A stretch of 55,672 bases of DNA from Agathobaculum desmolans ATCC 43058 (GCF_000701665.1 NZ_JNJN01000012.1:1-55672); one strand, 5' to 3'; numbered from the stretch's first letter, positions 26,143 through 35,124 are shown. Notes: generated by a model from the letters alone, not told the origin. Program-made: numbers and translations.

Positions 26143-28020
26143 ATGCGCAGCTTTGAAGCGGAAGCATTTGATGTTGTTGTGATCGGTGCAGGACATGCGG
26201 GAATTGAGGCCGCGCTGGCTGCAGCACGTTTGGGCTGTAAAACCGCCTGCTTTACGATCAATCTGGATGCGGTTGGCAATATGCCGTGCAATCCGGCAAT
26301 CGGCGGCACGGCCAAGGGGCATTTGGTGCGTGAGATCGACGCGCTCGGCGGCGAAATGGCACGGGCAGCGGATGCCGCGTGTATCCAGTACCGGATGCTC
26401 AACCGTGGGAAAGGGCCGGCGGTGCACTCGCTGCGTGCACAGGCTGACCGGATCGCGTACCGTTCCTATATGAAGCACGCGTTGGAATTGCAGCCGGGCT
26501 TGCAGCTCATGCAGGATGAGATCGTTGCGGTCGAGGCAGAGGACGGTGCGGTCAGTGCAGTGGTCACCGCAATCGGTGCACGGCATCCGGCGAGGGCGGT
26601 TATCGTGGCATCGGGCACTTTTCTCGGCGGTCGCATTATCATCGGTGACTACGCGCGCGAAAGCGGGCCGGACGGCATGGCAGCGGCAAAACCGCTGACC
26701 GATAGCCTGCGTTCTCTTGGCCTGCGGCTGCAGCGGTTCAAAACCGGTACGCCGCCGCGCATCCATCGCCGGTCGATCGACTTTACCGGCTTGGAGCTGC
26801 AGCAGGGCGAAGAAGAGATTATTCCCTTTTCGTTTGAAACAACACAGCCGCCCGCAAACCGCGTGGTTTGTCATTTGACCTATACCACATCCGAAACGCA
26901 TGCGCTGATCCGCGCAAATTTGGATCGTTCTCCCCTGTACGGTGGTAAGATCGATGGGATCGGTCCGCGCTACTGTCCTTCGATTGAGGATAAGGTGGTG
27001 CGCTTTGCGGATAAGCCCCGTCATCAGTTGTTCCTTGAGCCGATGGGACTGGATACCGAAGAGATTTACGTGCAGGGCTTTTCCTCTTCCATGCCGTTTG
27101 ATGTGCAGCGGGATATGCTGCACACGGTAAAGGGCTTGGAGCATGCGGAGATCATGCGCCCGGCGTATGCGATCGAATACGACTGTATTGATCCGCTGGA
27201 GCTGCTGCCTACGCTCGAAACCAAAAAGGTGCATGGTTTATACGGCGCCGGTCAGTTCTGCGGTTCCTCGGGCTATGAAGAAGCCGCTGCTCAGGGTCTT
27301 GTGGCGGGGGTAAACGCTGCATTATGGCTCAAGGGAGAGCCGCCGCTGGTGCTCGACCGGGCGGACGGTTATATCGGTACGCTGATCGATGATCTGGTGA
27401 CGCGTGGGACGAATGAGCCGTACCGCATGATGACCTCGCGTTCGGAATACCGGCTGCTGCTGCGTCAGGACAATGCGGACGAGCGGCTCGTGCCGATCGG
27501 TGTGCGGATCGGTCTGAATCCACCGGAGCGCGGGGAGGCGGTGCGCCGTAAGTACGCGCAGGTACAGCAGGAGATCGACCGTCTTTCGTCTGTCGGCATT
27601 GCGCCGTCGGACACGCTGAACGGGTTTTTGGCGGGACAGAACAGTGCGCCGGTCAAGGATGGCTGTAAGCTGATCGATCTACTGCGGCGTCCCGAACTCA
27701 GCTACGCGGTGCTTGCGCGGTTTGACCCGGATCGTCCGGTGCTGCCTGCGGTCATCCGCGAGCAGGTTGAGATCCGTGTGAAATACGCAGGGTATATCAG
27801 TCGGCAGGAAAAAGATGTAGAACAATACCGCAAGCTGCAAAGCCGTGCACTGCCGCCCGATTTGGATTATCAGGCGATCGACTCGCTCCGTTTGGAAGCC
27901 CGCCAGAAGCTGGATCAGGTGCGTCCGCTGAATTTCGGGCAGGCGGCTCGTATTTCGGGTGTGTCCCCGGCGGACATCACCGCACTGATGATTTATATCA
28001 ATACAAAAATGGAGAATTGA
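26143..28020 (+). CDS. mnmG: tRNA uridine-5-carboxymethylaminomethyl modification enzyme MnmG (GidA)
   Basis: MnmG is the FAD- and NADH-dependent partner of MnmE in wobble-uridine modification. The 625-residue protein shows the FAD motif [20 protein letters not shown] (about 12-31), [31 protein letters not shown], the conserved [21 protein letters not shown], and a C-terminal helical domain with ISGVSPADI. The start at 26143 has GGGGGAGGA. The last residues KMEN and the stop are encoded by an ATGGAGAAT repeat unit, so the 3' end was reshaped by that repeat. Confidence 0.97.
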   Translation: MRSFEAEAFDVVVIGAGHAGIEAALAAARLGCKTACFTINLDAVGNMPCNPAIGGTAKGHLVREIDALGGEMARAADAACIQYRMLNRGKGPAVHSLRAQADRIAYRSYMKHALELQPGLQLMQDEIVAVEAEDGAVSAVVTAIGARHPARAVIVASGTFLGGRIIIGDYARESGPDGMAAAKPLTDSLRSLGLRLQRFKTGTPPRIHRRSIDFTGLELQQGEEEIIPFSFETTQPPANRVVCHLTYTTSETHALIRANLDRSPLYGGKIDGIGPRYCPSIEDKVVRFADKPRHQLFLEPMGLDTEEIYVQGFSSSMPFDVQRDMLHTVKGLEHAEIMRPAYAIEYDCIDPLELLPTLETKKVHGLYGAGQFCGSSGYEEAAAQGLVAGVNAALWLKGEPPLVLDRADGYIGTLIDDLVTRGTNEPYRMMTSRSEYRLLLRQDNADERLVPIGVRIGLNPPERGEAVRRKYAQVQQEIDRLSSVGIAPSDTLNGFLAGQNSAPVKDGCKLIDLLRRPELSYAVLARFDPDRPVLPAVIREQVEIRVKYAGYISRQEKDVEQYRKLQSRALPPDLDYQAIDSLRLEARQKLDQVRPLNFGQAARISGVSPADITALMIYINTKMEN

Positions 28021-28115
28021 TAATGGAGAATGGTGGGGCGGGGGAAGCGTATATCGTGATTGCGCTTGGTGATTGATCTGCTATTTTCCATGATCCATCC
28101 TTCATTATCCATTCA
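28008..28115. repeat. ATGGAGAATGG-type repeat spanning the mnmG stop
   Basis: ATGGAGAATTGATAATGGAG at the end of mnmG is mirrored by TTTTCCATGATCCATCC and CATTATCCATTC near 28085-28112, which gives an imperfect palindrome. It belongs to the same family as 16898-16972 and 33711-33790. Confidence 0.6.
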
Positions 28116-28130
28116 GAAAGGGGTGTTCTT

Positions 28131-28835
28131 ATGACAGCGTGGGAACTGCTGGAAAGCGGCCTGCACGAGATGCATGTTTCGTTTTCTCCACAGGCTGTGG
28201 AAAGATTGCTGCTGTTTTCCGATTTGCTGCTGGAAAAAAATAAGGTGATGAACCTGACGGCGGTAACGAGATCCGAGGAAGTGATCACCCGGCATTTTTT
28301 GGACTGCGCAGCGCTCGTGCCTTGGCTGAAAGCAGGACAGTCGGTGCTTGATGTCGGTACAGGGGCAGGTTTTCCCGGTTTACCGCTGGCGATCCTGTGC
28401 CCGGATGTACAGTTCACACTGCTTGATGCACAGCGTAAACGGATCGACTTTTTGAACGAAGTGATTACAATGCTTGGACTGACTAACTGCACCGCGGTGC
28501 ATGGCCGTGCGGAGGAATTTGCTGCGGCGCACCGTGCTGCATTTGATGTGGCGGTATCCCGTGCGGTCGCGGAATTGCGTATGCTGTGCGAGCTGGCTCT
28601 GCCGATGGTTAAAACCGGTGGTGTGTTCTATGCGATGAAGGCGGCTGACTGTCTGGATGAGATTGGTTCGGCTGCAAATGCTTTTTCCGTGCTGGGTGCA
28701 CCGGCGGCTGAACTGCTGCGGTATATTGTGCCGCACGATGGGGTGGAGCGTGTTCTGGTGCGCCTGCATAAAATCGCAGAGACGCCGGAAAAGTATCCGC
28801 GTCGGTTCAAAAAAATCCAGACCGATCCGCTGTGA
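28131..28835 (+). CDS. rsmG: 16S rRNA (guanine527-N7)-methyltransferase RsmG
   Basis: RsmG (GidB) methylates G527 of 16S rRNA using S-adenosylmethionine; loss gives low-level streptomycin resistance. The 234-residue protein has NLTAVTRSEEVITRHFLDC (about 40-58), the SAM-binding loop VLDVGTGAGFPGLPLAI (about 73-89), LLDAQRKRIDFLNEVI, and AVSRAVAEL. It follows mnmG with a repeat-filled 110-base gap and is terminated by a clear hairpin. Confidence 0.96.
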   Translation: MTAWELLESGLHEMHVSFSPQAVERLLLFSDLLLEKNKVMNLTAVTRSEEVITRHFLDCAALVPWLKAGQSVLDVGTGAGFPGLPLAILCPDVQFTLLDAQRKRIDFLNEVITMLGLTNCTAVHGRAEEFAAAHRAAFDVAVSRAVAELRMLCELALPMVKTGGVFYAMKAADCLDEIGSAANAFSVLGAPAAELLRYIVPHDGVERVLVRLHKIAETPEKYPRRFKKIQTDPL

Positions 28836-28858
28836 TTCAATATATTACAAATCGTATC

Positions 28859-28892
28859 CCCTCCGTATGGAAATTACGGAGGGTTATTTTTT
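28859..28892 (+). terminator. Terminator of rsmG
   Basis: CCCTCCGTA pairs with TACGGAGGG around a 7-base loop, followed by TTATTTTTTG. Confidence 0.88.
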
Positions 28893-29075
28893 GTCCGAAA
28901 AACAGAGGAAATGTGGTATTTATCCGTGGAAATGACAGATGAACGTCGAATCAGGCGGGTTTTGCGGTCGATTTTGCTTGCCAATATGTAATAATATGGT
29001 AATCTATTACCGAAGGACATAAGAACATATGGTTCGGAGAACTGTATTTTCGGACACACTGAGGGAGGAGCAAGC

Positions 29076-29906
29076 ATGATGTCTGTGTTGTCATTGGTAA
29101 CCGGTCGGGAAGACCGAACACTGCGCCGCATTCGTGTAAGTGATATTGCGCGTAATCCAAATCAGCCGCGTAAGTATTTTGATCCGGAGGCGATTGCGCA
29201 GTTGGCGGAAAGTATTCGGCAGTATGGGGTGCTCAATCCGTTAACAGTGCGCCGATTACCGACTGGCGGATATGAGTTGGTTGCGGGGGAGCGCCGATTG
29301 CGGGCGGCCCGTGTAGCAGGGTTAAATGATGTGCCTTGTCTGGTGATTGCAGCGGATAATGAAGATTCGTCTGCGATTGCGCTCGTCGAGAATTTACAGC
29401 GGCGTGATCTTGACTTTTTTGAGGAGGCGCAGGGATTCCGTCGGCTGATCGACCAGTATGGTTTAACGCAGGAAGAAGCTGCACGTAAGGTTGGCAAAAC
29501 GCAATCCGCAGTTGCTAATAAGCTGCGGCTGCTGCGGCTCTCCGCTCAGAATATGGAGCTGATTCGCAGTGCTAATTTAACCGAGCGGCATGCACGCTGT
29601 CTGCTGCGGTTAGAGGAGGAGAGTGACCGCATCAATGCAACCAACTATATCATCGAGCATGATTTGAATGTTAGCCGGTCAGAGCAATATATCGAATCGC
29701 TGCTGGCGCAGGAGCAGGAGCCGGAAACTGCATCCGGCGGAGGGCGCAAGGTCGTGCGGTTGATTAAGGATGTGCGGTTTTTTTTGAATACCCTCAATCG
29801 TGCTGTGGGCGTTATGGTAGATGCAGGCGTCGGCGCTACGGTTGAGCAGCAGGAAAGTGATGATGGTTTAACATTGACCATCAACATTCCACATGTACAT
29901 GCCTGA
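29076..29906 (+). CDS. noc: ParB-family protein, Noc-like
   Basis: The 276-residue protein is a ParB/Spo0J paralogue at the Noc position. ParB-N motifs are visible as NPNQPRKYFDPEAIAQLAES (about 29-48), ELVAGERRLRAARVAGL (about 67-83) and ALVENLQRRDLDFFEEA. The helix-turn-helix DNA-binding part is LTQEEAARKVGKTQSAVANK (about 130-149). In B. subtilis Noc binds its own sites and keeps division away from the nucleoid. I see no Noc-type ATTTCCCGGGAAAT site in the window, so specificity is open; it could instead act on parS. The gene is followed directly by parS sites. Confidence 0.85.
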   Translation: MMSVLSLVTGREDRTLRRIRVSDIARNPNQPRKYFDPEAIAQLAESIRQYGVLNPLTVRRLPTGGYELVAGERRLRAARVAGLNDVPCLVIAADNEDSSAIALVENLQRRDLDFFEEAQGFRRLIDQYGLTQEEAARKVGKTQSAVANKLRLLRLSAQNMELIRSANLTERHARCLLRLEEESDRINATNYIIEHDLNVSRSEQYIESLLAQEQEPETASGGGRKVVRLIKDVRFFLNTLNRAVGVMVDAGVGATVEQQESDDGLTLTINIPHVHA

Positions 29907-29910
29907 GCGA

Positions 29911-29926
29911 TGTTTCACGTGAAACA
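29911..29926. promoter_or_regulatory. parS site 1
   Basis: This is a perfect TGTTTCACGTGAAACA, the ParB/Spo0J loading site, starting 5 bases after the noc stop. It is extended to an 18-base palindrome by the flanking A and T. Confidence 0.97.
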
Positions 29927-29941
29927 TCGGCAGTATAACGA

Positions 29942-29976
29942 AAGGGGAGAGGGCGCAACTTTGGCTCTCTCCCCTT
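29942..29976 (+). terminator. Terminator of noc, running into parS site 2
   Basis: AAGGGGAGAG pairs with CTCTCCCCTT. The usual T-run is replaced by TTGTTTCACG of the next parS. Confidence 0.6.
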
Positions 29977-29991
29977 GTTTCACGTGAAACA
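29976..29991. promoter_or_regulatory. parS site 2
   Basis: A second perfect TGTTTCACGTGAAACA, 65 bases after the first. Confidence 0.97.
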
Positions 29992-30012
29992 AAAGAGAAA
30001 AGGAAACAGATA

Positions 30013-30028
30013 TGTTTCACGTGAAACA
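30013..30028. promoter_or_regulatory. parS site 3
   Basis: A third perfect TGTTTCACGTGAAACA, 37 bases after the second and about 50 bases upstream of the soj promoter. Confidence 0.97.
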
Positions 30029-30079
30029 AAAAAATAGAAGAAATGCAGCAGTGAAAACAAGAATTTTATATGAATTGCT

Positions 30080-30107
30080 TTGCTTTGCCAAATAGGTGTG
30101 ATATAAT
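30080..30107 (+). promoter_or_regulatory. soj promoter
   Basis: TTGCTT at 30080-30085 and an extended -10 TGATATAAT (TATAAT at 30102-30107) are 16 bases apart. Its closeness to the parS sites suggests that Spo0J spreading could influence it. Confidence 0.7.
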
Positions 30108-30150
30108 AAAATCCGTAGGAAAATCTGCAAAGAATAGAAGGGATTCCACT

Positions 30151-30927
30151 ATGGGTAAAATAATTGCGTTTGCCAATCAGAAAGGTGGTGTCGGCAAAAC
30201 GACGACCGCGATCAATCTGGCAGCAGCGCTGGCAGAGCGCGGAAAACGTGTTTTGCTGTGTGACTTTGATCCGCAGGGAAATGCGACATCAGGTTTTGGC
30301 GTTGATCCGCGTTCTCTGCAAACCTCTATCTATGATTTGATTGTGGCGGATGAACCGGATGTGAAAAGTGCAATCGTGTCCACCAAGTGGGTTGATTTAA
30401 TTGGAGCCAATGTCAATCTTGCCGGTGCAGAATTGGATCTGATTGCATTGGAGAACCGTGAAAAGCGCCTGAAAAGCGTATTGGATCATGTGCGGGAGGA
30501 TTATGATTATATTTTCATCGATTGTCCGCCGTCACTTGGCTTGCTGACACTCAACTGTCTGTGTGCATCGGATAGCTTTTTGGTGCCGCTGCAATGCGAA
30601 TATTATGCATTGGAAGGTCTCAGTCAGCTGATGACGACTGTCCGCATGGTTAAAAAAGGCATGAATCCGGCATTGGAAATGGAAGGTGTGCTGCTGACCA
30701 TGTTTGACGGCCGCACCAATCTATCCATTCAGGTGGTGGAAGAGGTTAAAAAACACTTCCCGGGGGAGGTATTCTCTTCGGTCGTGCCGCGTAATGTACG
30801 TCTGAGCGAAGCACCCAGCCATGGAAAACCAATTACCGATTATGACCGGATGTGCCGCGGTGCAGAGGCGTATCTCACACTGGCAGATGAGATTTTGAAG
30901 AAAAATGCACGAAAGGGGAGGGGCTGA
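30151..30927 (+). CDS. soj: Chromosome partitioning ATPase Soj (ParA)
   Basis: Soj is a deviant Walker ATPase that works with Spo0J in origin segregation and regulates DnaA in B. subtilis. The 258-residue protein begins MGKIIAFANQKGGVGKTTTA, with the deviant Walker A including the signature Lys. It also shows CDFDPQGNATSGFG, FIDCPPSLGLLTLN and VPRNVRLSEAPSHGKPI. The start at 30151 has GAAGGGA before it. Its stop overlaps the spo0J start (TGATG). Confidence 0.97.
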   Translation: MGKIIAFANQKGGVGKTTTAINLAAALAERGKRVLLCDFDPQGNATSGFGVDPRSLQTSIYDLIVADEPDVKSAIVSTKWVDLIGANVNLAGAELDLIALENREKRLKSVLDHVREDYDYIFIDCPPSLGLLTLNCLCASDSFLVPLQCEYYALEGLSQLMTTVRMVKKGMNPALEMEGVLLTMFDGRTNLSIQVVEEVKKHFPGEVFSSVVPRNVRLSEAPSHGKPITDYDRMCRGAEAYLTLADEILKKNARKGRG

Positions 30928-31805
30928 TGGCAGCAGGCAAAAAGGGTCTGGGCGGCGGCTTGTCCAACCTATTCGGTGACGATGCTGCCGATCTCCGTGC
31001 GGAAAACGCACCGCAGGATGGGAGTATTTCCAGTCTTGCGCTTTCCAAGGTAGAGCCAAACCCGAATCAGCCGCGTAAGATATTCGATCCGGACGCCTTG
31101 CAGGAGTTGGCAGAAAGCATTCGGCAGCACGGCGTGATTACACCAATCACCGTGCGCCCGGCAGAAAAAAACGGATACTATCAAATCATCGCAGGTGAGC
31201 GGCGTTGGCGAGCGGCGCGTATGGCAGGCTTGCAGGAGATTCCCGCAATGGTGCTGGAAGCGCAGGAGCATGAGGTGATGGAGCTTGCGCTGATTGAAAA
31301 CCTGCAGCGGCAGGATCTAAACCCGATCGAAGAAGCCGAAGGTTACGAACAGCTGATGCAGCAGTTCGGCTTGACGCAGGAGGAGGTCGCGCAGCGTGTG
31401 GTCAAATCCCGGTCGGCGGTAGCTAATGCACTTCGGCTGCTCGGTTTACCCGGTGAGGTACGCACAATGGTAGCGGATGGAAAACTATCCGGCGGCCATG
31501 CCCGTGCGGTGCTTGCCGTAGCGGAAGCGGACAAGCGTGTAATGGCAGCACAGCAGATGATCGGCCTGAGCGTGCGTCAGGCAGAAGCGCTGGCTAAACG
31601 CATCAATAAAAAACCAGTGGAAAAACCGCAGCCGCAGGGATTTGCAGTTGATTATATTGCTGAACTGGAAAAAGAACTGGAAACCGTGCTGGGACGCAAA
31701 ATCAGCATCCAGCAGGGAAAAAACAGCGGACAGCTTGCACTGGAATACTACGGCGCAGAGGATCTGGAACGTTTGGCCGATGCGCTGCGCAGTCTGCGCG
31801 TGTAA
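30927..31805 (+). CDS. spo0J: Chromosome partitioning protein Spo0J (ParB)
   Basis: Spo0J loads at parS as a CTP-dependent clamp and recruits SMC. The 292-residue protein has the CTP-binding motifs NPNQPRKIFDPDALQELAES (about 44-63) and IIAGERRWRAARMAGLQEIP (about 86-105), then LIENLQRQDLNPIEEAEGY. The parS-reading helix-turn-helix is LTQEEVAQRVVKSRSAVANA, and a C-terminal dimerisation domain starts near residue 235. A Gly-rich start (KKGLGGGLSNLFGD) resembles the segment that stimulates Soj ATPase. The cognate parS sites are at 29911-30028. Confidence 0.97.
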   Translation: MAAGKKGLGGGLSNLFGDDAADLRAENAPQDGSISSLALSKVEPNPNQPRKIFDPDALQELAESIRQHGVITPITVRPAEKNGYYQIIAGERRWRAARMAGLQEIPAMVLEAQEHEVMELALIENLQRQDLNPIEEAEGYEQLMQQFGLTQEEVAQRVVKSRSAVANALRLLGLPGEVRTMVADGKLSGGHARAVLAVAEADKRVMAAQQMIGLSVRQAEALAKRINKKPVEKPQPQGFAVDYIAELEKELETVLGRKISIQQGKNSGQLALEYYGAEDLERLADALRSLRV

Positions 31806-31817
31806 GGGAGGAAGCCT

Positions 31818-32378
31818 ATGGAAGAGCAAAATAAGGCGTCGGAACAGTCTAAGCCGCAGAAAAAACTCAGCCGTACCACGCTGACCTTTTATATCGTCGG
31901 CCTATTTTCAGTGGCGATCGCACTGATTTTAATTAGCTATGTGGCGCAGGCACGGGCGGACAAGCAGCTCGATACGCTGAACGATAAGCTGACCGAGCAG
32001 CAGACGGTAGCACAAGGGGCGACCCAAAAAATGGAAGAATTACAGCGGCAATACGACACCCAGCAGCAGCTGATCGATGGCGCAAAGCAGGCATTTGGCA
32101 AGGATGCACTGCTTGCTGCTGCGGACGAGCAGACGCTGGATATACAGGCCGGCCGTCTGGCAGCACGGAGCAGCGCACTTTCCCTGTTGACAAAATTGCA
32201 GCAGGAGCTGCTGCGGGAGGATTACACCGCTGCGCAGGAATTGTATGATGAAATGGTGAAAACCTATACCGAAGCGGCGCTGACGCGGGAAGGCTCGGAT
32301 GAGACCCTGTGGCTGCTGACCGAGGAAGAAGCCAAAATTTTTCAGGCGATACAAAAGCAGCTGAATACCAATTCGTAA
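31818..32378 (+). CDS. Unrecognised single-pass membrane protein with coiled coil
   Basis: I do not recognise this 186-residue protein. It has a charged cytoplasmic N-terminus (residues 1-22, Lys/Gln/Ser-rich) and one membrane segment (about 24-44, TFYIVGLFSVAIALILISYV). A heptad-like coiled coil follows (about 45-90), then an Ala/Leu/Glu-rich helical domain, probably outside the cell. It follows spo0J by 12 bases with GGGAGG and precedes serS by 30 bases, so it is likely part of the soj-spo0J transcript. In other Clostridia a DUF4446 membrane protein often occupies this slot, but I see no clear resemblance. Confidence 0.85.
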   Translation: MEEQNKASEQSKPQKKLSRTTLTFYIVGLFSVAIALILISYVAQARADKQLDTLNDKLTEQQTVAQGATQKMEELQRQYDTQQQLIDGAKQAFGKDALLAAADEQTLDIQAGRLAARSSALSLLTKLQQELLREDYTAAQELYDEMVKTYTEAALTREGSDETLWLLTEEEAKIFQAIQKQLNTNS

Positions 32379-32408
32379 ATCAAATCCATAAGGAGAGAAA
32401 ATAAAGCC

Positions 32409-33704
32409 ATGCTGGATATCAAATTTGTCCGACAGAATCCGGACGTTGTTAAGGAAAACATCAAAAAGAAGTTTCAGGACGAAAAGCTGCCGCTGGTCGA
32501 TGAGGTCATCGACTTTGACGCCAAGTTCCGCGCAGCCAAGACCCGCTGCGACGAGCTGCGCGCCCAGCGCAACAAAAAGTCCAAGGAAATCGGCGGCCTG
32601 ATGGCTAAGGGCATGAAGGACGAAGCTGAGCAGGTCAAGGCGGAAGTGAAGGCCATGGCGGATGAAATGGCAAAGCTCGAAGAGGACGAAAAGATTTTTG
32701 CCGAGGAAGTCAAAAACCGCATGATGGTCATTCCGAACATCATCGACCCCTCGGTGCCGATCGGTAAGGATGATTCCGAGAACGTCGAGATCGAAAAGTT
32801 CGGCGAGCCGGTCGTACCGGAGTACGAAGTGCCCTATCATGTGGACATCATGGAAAGCTTTGACGGCATTGATCTGGATGCGGCGCGCCGCACCTCGGGC
32901 AATGGTTTCTACTATCTGAAGGGCGATATTGCACGGCTGCATTCGTCCATCCTGTCTTACGCGCGCGATTTTATGATCGACCGCGGCTTTACCTACTACA
33001 TCCCGCCGTTTATGATCCACGGCGATGTGGTAAAGGGCGTTATGTCCTTCAAGGAAATGGAAAACATGATGTACAAGATCGAGGGCGAGGATCTGTACCT
33101 GATCGGCACTTCTGAGCATTCGATGATCGGCAAGTTTATCGATACCATCAATGACGAGGAGACCCTGCCGCAGACGCTGACCAGCTATTCGCCCTGCTTC
33201 CGCAAGGAAGTTGGCGCGCACGGCATTGAGGAGCGCGGCGTATACCGCATCCATCAGTTTGAAAAGCAGGAGATGGTCGTCGTCTGCAAGCCGGAGGAAT
33301 CCCCGATGTGGTACGATAAGCTGTGGCAGAACACGGTTGATTTCTTCCGTTCGCTCGATATTCCGGTGCGCACGCTCGAGTGCTGCTCGGGCGATCTGGC
33401 CGATCTCAAGGTCAAGTCCTGCGACGTAGAGGCATGGTCGCCGCGCCAGAAGAAGTATTTCGAGGTCGGCTCCTGCTCCAATCTGGGCGATGCACAGGCG
33501 CGCCGTCTGGCGATCCGCGTGCGCAGCAAGGAAAACCCGAAGGAGCTGTATTTTGCCCACACGCTCAACAACACCGTAGTAGCGCCCCCGCGCATGCTGA
33601 TCGCGTTCCTGGAGAACAACCTGCAGGCGGACGGCACGGTAGCCATTCCGGTGCCGCTGCGTCCTTATATGGGCGGCAAGGAAAAGCTGATCCCCAAAAA
33701 GTAA
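32409..33704 (+). CDS. serS: Seryl-tRNA synthetase
   Basis: SerRS charges tRNA-Ser (and tRNA-Sec where present). The 431-residue class II enzyme has an N-terminal coiled-coil arm (about 27-100) that grips the tRNA. Motif 2 is seen in YSPCFRKEVGAHGIEERGVY (about 265-284) followed by HQFEKQEM. Motif 3 is at the C-terminus with VAPPRMLIAFLENN. The VEAWSPRQKKYFEVGSCSN segment binds the seryl adenylate. No T-box leader is present in the 30-base upstream gap, so regulation by that route is excluded here. Confidence 0.97.
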   Translation: MLDIKFVRQNPDVVKENIKKKFQDEKLPLVDEVIDFDAKFRAAKTRCDELRAQRNKKSKEIGGLMAKGMKDEAEQVKAEVKAMADEMAKLEEDEKIFAEEVKNRMMVIPNIIDPSVPIGKDDSENVEIEKFGEPVVPEYEVPYHVDIMESFDGIDLDAARRTSGNGFYYLKGDIARLHSSILSYARDFMIDRGFTYYIPPFMIHGDVVKGVMSFKEMENMMYKIEGEDLYLIGTSEHSMIGKFIDTINDEETLPQTLTSYSPCFRKEVGAHGIEERGVYRIHQFEKQEMVVVCKPEESPMWYDKLWQNTVDFFRSLDIPVRTLECCSGDLADLKVKSCDVEAWSPRQKKYFEVGSCSNLGDAQARRLAIRVRSKENPKELYFAHTLNNTVVAPPRMLIAFLENNLQADGTVAIPVPLRPYMGGKEKLIPKK

Positions 33705-33710
33705 AAATAA

Positions 33711-33790
33711 TTGAGAATGGACAATGGAGAATGAAAGCGTCACGCAGCTTTATCATTCTCCATCATCCATTCTGCATTCTCCATTTTAGT
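33711..33790. repeat. ATGGACAATGGAGAATG palindromic repeat after serS
   Basis: GAATGGACAATGGAGAATGA lies just behind the serS stop and is followed by an inverted CATTCTCCATCATCCATTC and a further CATTCTCCATT. An AAGCGTCACGCAGCTT hairpin closes the loop. It is the same family as 16898-16972. Confidence 0.75.
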
Positions 33791-33805
33791 TAGGGAGGCA
33801 ATAGA

Positions 33806-34198
33806 ATGGAAGTTGGCATTAAGGGTGAAAAGAAATTCACCGTAACCGAGGAGCAGCTCGCAGCACATGTCGGCAGCGGTCTGGTCAATGTATTTGCAAC
33901 CCCGATGATGATCGCGGCAATCGAGAACACCGCGGCGGGCAGCGTAGCGCCCTATCTGGAAGAGGGCAAGACCACGGTCGGCACGCTGGTGAACGTCAGC
34001 CATGTATCCGCTACACCCGCAGGCATGGAAGTGCGCGTGGAGACCGAGCTGACCGAGATCGCGCCGAACGGCAAGATTTTCACGTTCAAGGTAGCGGCCT
34101 ATGACGAAGCCGGACTAATCGGCGAGGGCACGCATCAGCGCGCGGTCGTTGCCAAGGAGCGCTTTGAGCAGAAGGCGCAGGCCAAGAAAAACGCATAA
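33806..34198 (+). CDS. Hotdog-fold thioesterase (FlK-like)
   Basis: The 130-residue protein is a small hotdog thioesterase resembling the fluoroacetyl-CoA thioesterase FlK group. Candidate catalytic residues are the Thr in VFATPMMIAAIENTA (about 28-42) with the following Glu, and the His in LVNVSHVSATPAGM (about 62-75). Members hydrolyse short acyl-CoA esters; the substrate here is unknown, and fluoroacetate is not implied. It has GGGAGG upstream and its own transcript is likely, as a repeat separates it from serS. Confidence 0.85.
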   Translation: MEVGIKGEKKFTVTEEQLAAHVGSGLVNVFATPMMIAAIENTAAGSVAPYLEEGKTTVGTLVNVSHVSATPAGMEVRVETELTEIAPNGKIFTFKVAAYDEAGLIGEGTHQRAVVAKERFEQKAQAKKNA

Positions 34199-34203
34199 GG
34201 AAG

Positions 34204-34340
34204 CTGTCGGAAAATAAAATTTTTCCGACAATCTGTATCTGGGTTTTGCCAGACACGGACGAGAAAAAGTATAAAAGCTGAGGTACACGCCCTCAGCTTT
34301 TATGCATTTGTCCCTATTTTCCATTTTTCATTCTCCATTG
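34204..34340 (+). repeat. Partial dispersed modular repeat plus ATGG-type repeat fragment
   Basis: It starts 6 bases after the thioesterase stop with the hairpin TGTCGGAAAA/TTTTCCGACA and continues to the hairpin ATAAAAGCTGAGG/CTCAGCTTTTAT (34271-34303). Both match 45390-45489. The copy breaks off at GCATTTG, where an ATGG-family fragment (34316-34340) takes over and leads into the next gene's ribosome binding site. Confidence 0.7.
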
Positions 34341-34355
34341 CAAGGAGGTTTTTGT

Positions 34356-34967
34356 ATGGAACAGCCAATTTATCAATACGGAAAAACCGAAACCGACGCG
34401 CTTTCCGCCGCCGATCCGGTGCTGGGTGCAGCGATAGAACGCATCGGCCCTATTGAACGCGCAGTGATGCCCGACCTGTTTGAAGCGCTTATCAACGCTA
34501 TTGCCGGGCAGCAGATCTCATCCAAGGCGCTGGCGACCGTGTGGGCACGGCTGTGCGATGCGGTCGGGTCGGTCACGCCGAATAATTTGCTTGCGATAGG
34601 AGAGGAGTGCCTGCGCGCCTGCGGACTGTCCGGCAGGAAGGTGCAGTATATGCGGTCTGTCGCGCAGGCGGTGGCAAGCGGTGCGTTGGATATCCACAGC
34701 CTTGTGGACAAAACCGATGAAGAGGTCATCCGCACCCTGACCGCACTGCCCGGCGTCGGCCAATGGACGGCGGAAATGCTGCTGATTTTTTCTTTGCAGC
34801 GTCCGAATGTGCTCGCCTATGACGATTTGGGCATCCGCAGGGGCATGTGCCGCCTGTACGGGATGGATACGCTCTCCAAAGCGCAGTTTGATGTATATTA
34901 CGCGCGTTATACACCCTATGCCACGGTAGCCGGACTGTATTTGTGGGCGGTGGCGGCTGAACCGTAG
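34356..34967 (+). CDS. DNA-3-methyladenine glycosylase (AlkA-like, HhH-GPD family)
   Basis: The 203-residue enzyme probably removes alkylated purines from DNA. It has the helix-hairpin-helix LPGVGQWTAEMLLIFSLQRP (131-150) followed by the catalytic-type Asp157 in VLAYDDLGIRRG. ALINAIAGQQISSKALATVW (44-63) is the family N-terminal motif. It is shorter than E. coli AlkA and lacks the N-terminal beta domain and any Ada fusion. The start at 34356 has AAGGAGG. It stands alone, between a repeat and trxA. Confidence 0.9.
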   Translation: MEQPIYQYGKTETDALSAADPVLGAAIERIGPIERAVMPDLFEALINAIAGQQISSKALATVWARLCDAVGSVTPNNLLAIGEECLRACGLSGRKVQYMRSVAQAVASGALDIHSLVDKTDEEVIRTLTALPGVGQWTAEMLLIFSLQRPNVLAYDDLGIRRGMCRLYGMDTLSKAQFDVYYARYTPYATVAGLYLWAVAAEP

Positions 34968-35124
34968 CTTTGCGGCAGCAGGGAGGAACGGTTATCCCTA
35001 AAAGTTATCCCAAGCCTGTGGAAAAATATCCGCTGCCACTGTGTGATAAAATCACGGTGGGGTTGAAAAAAAGGGGTATAATAAAGCCATAAACAAAATA
35101 TAAACGAATAAGAGGTGCTGATCG

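Noticed and set aside
29076-29906. Calling the first ParB paralogue a second Spo0J
   Set aside because: The position upstream of soj and the sequence fit Noc. No Noc-type site was seen in the window, so the label stays tentative rather than being switched.
32379-32408. A T-box leader for serS
   Set aside because: The gap to the preceding gene is only 30 bases and has no T-box sequence.
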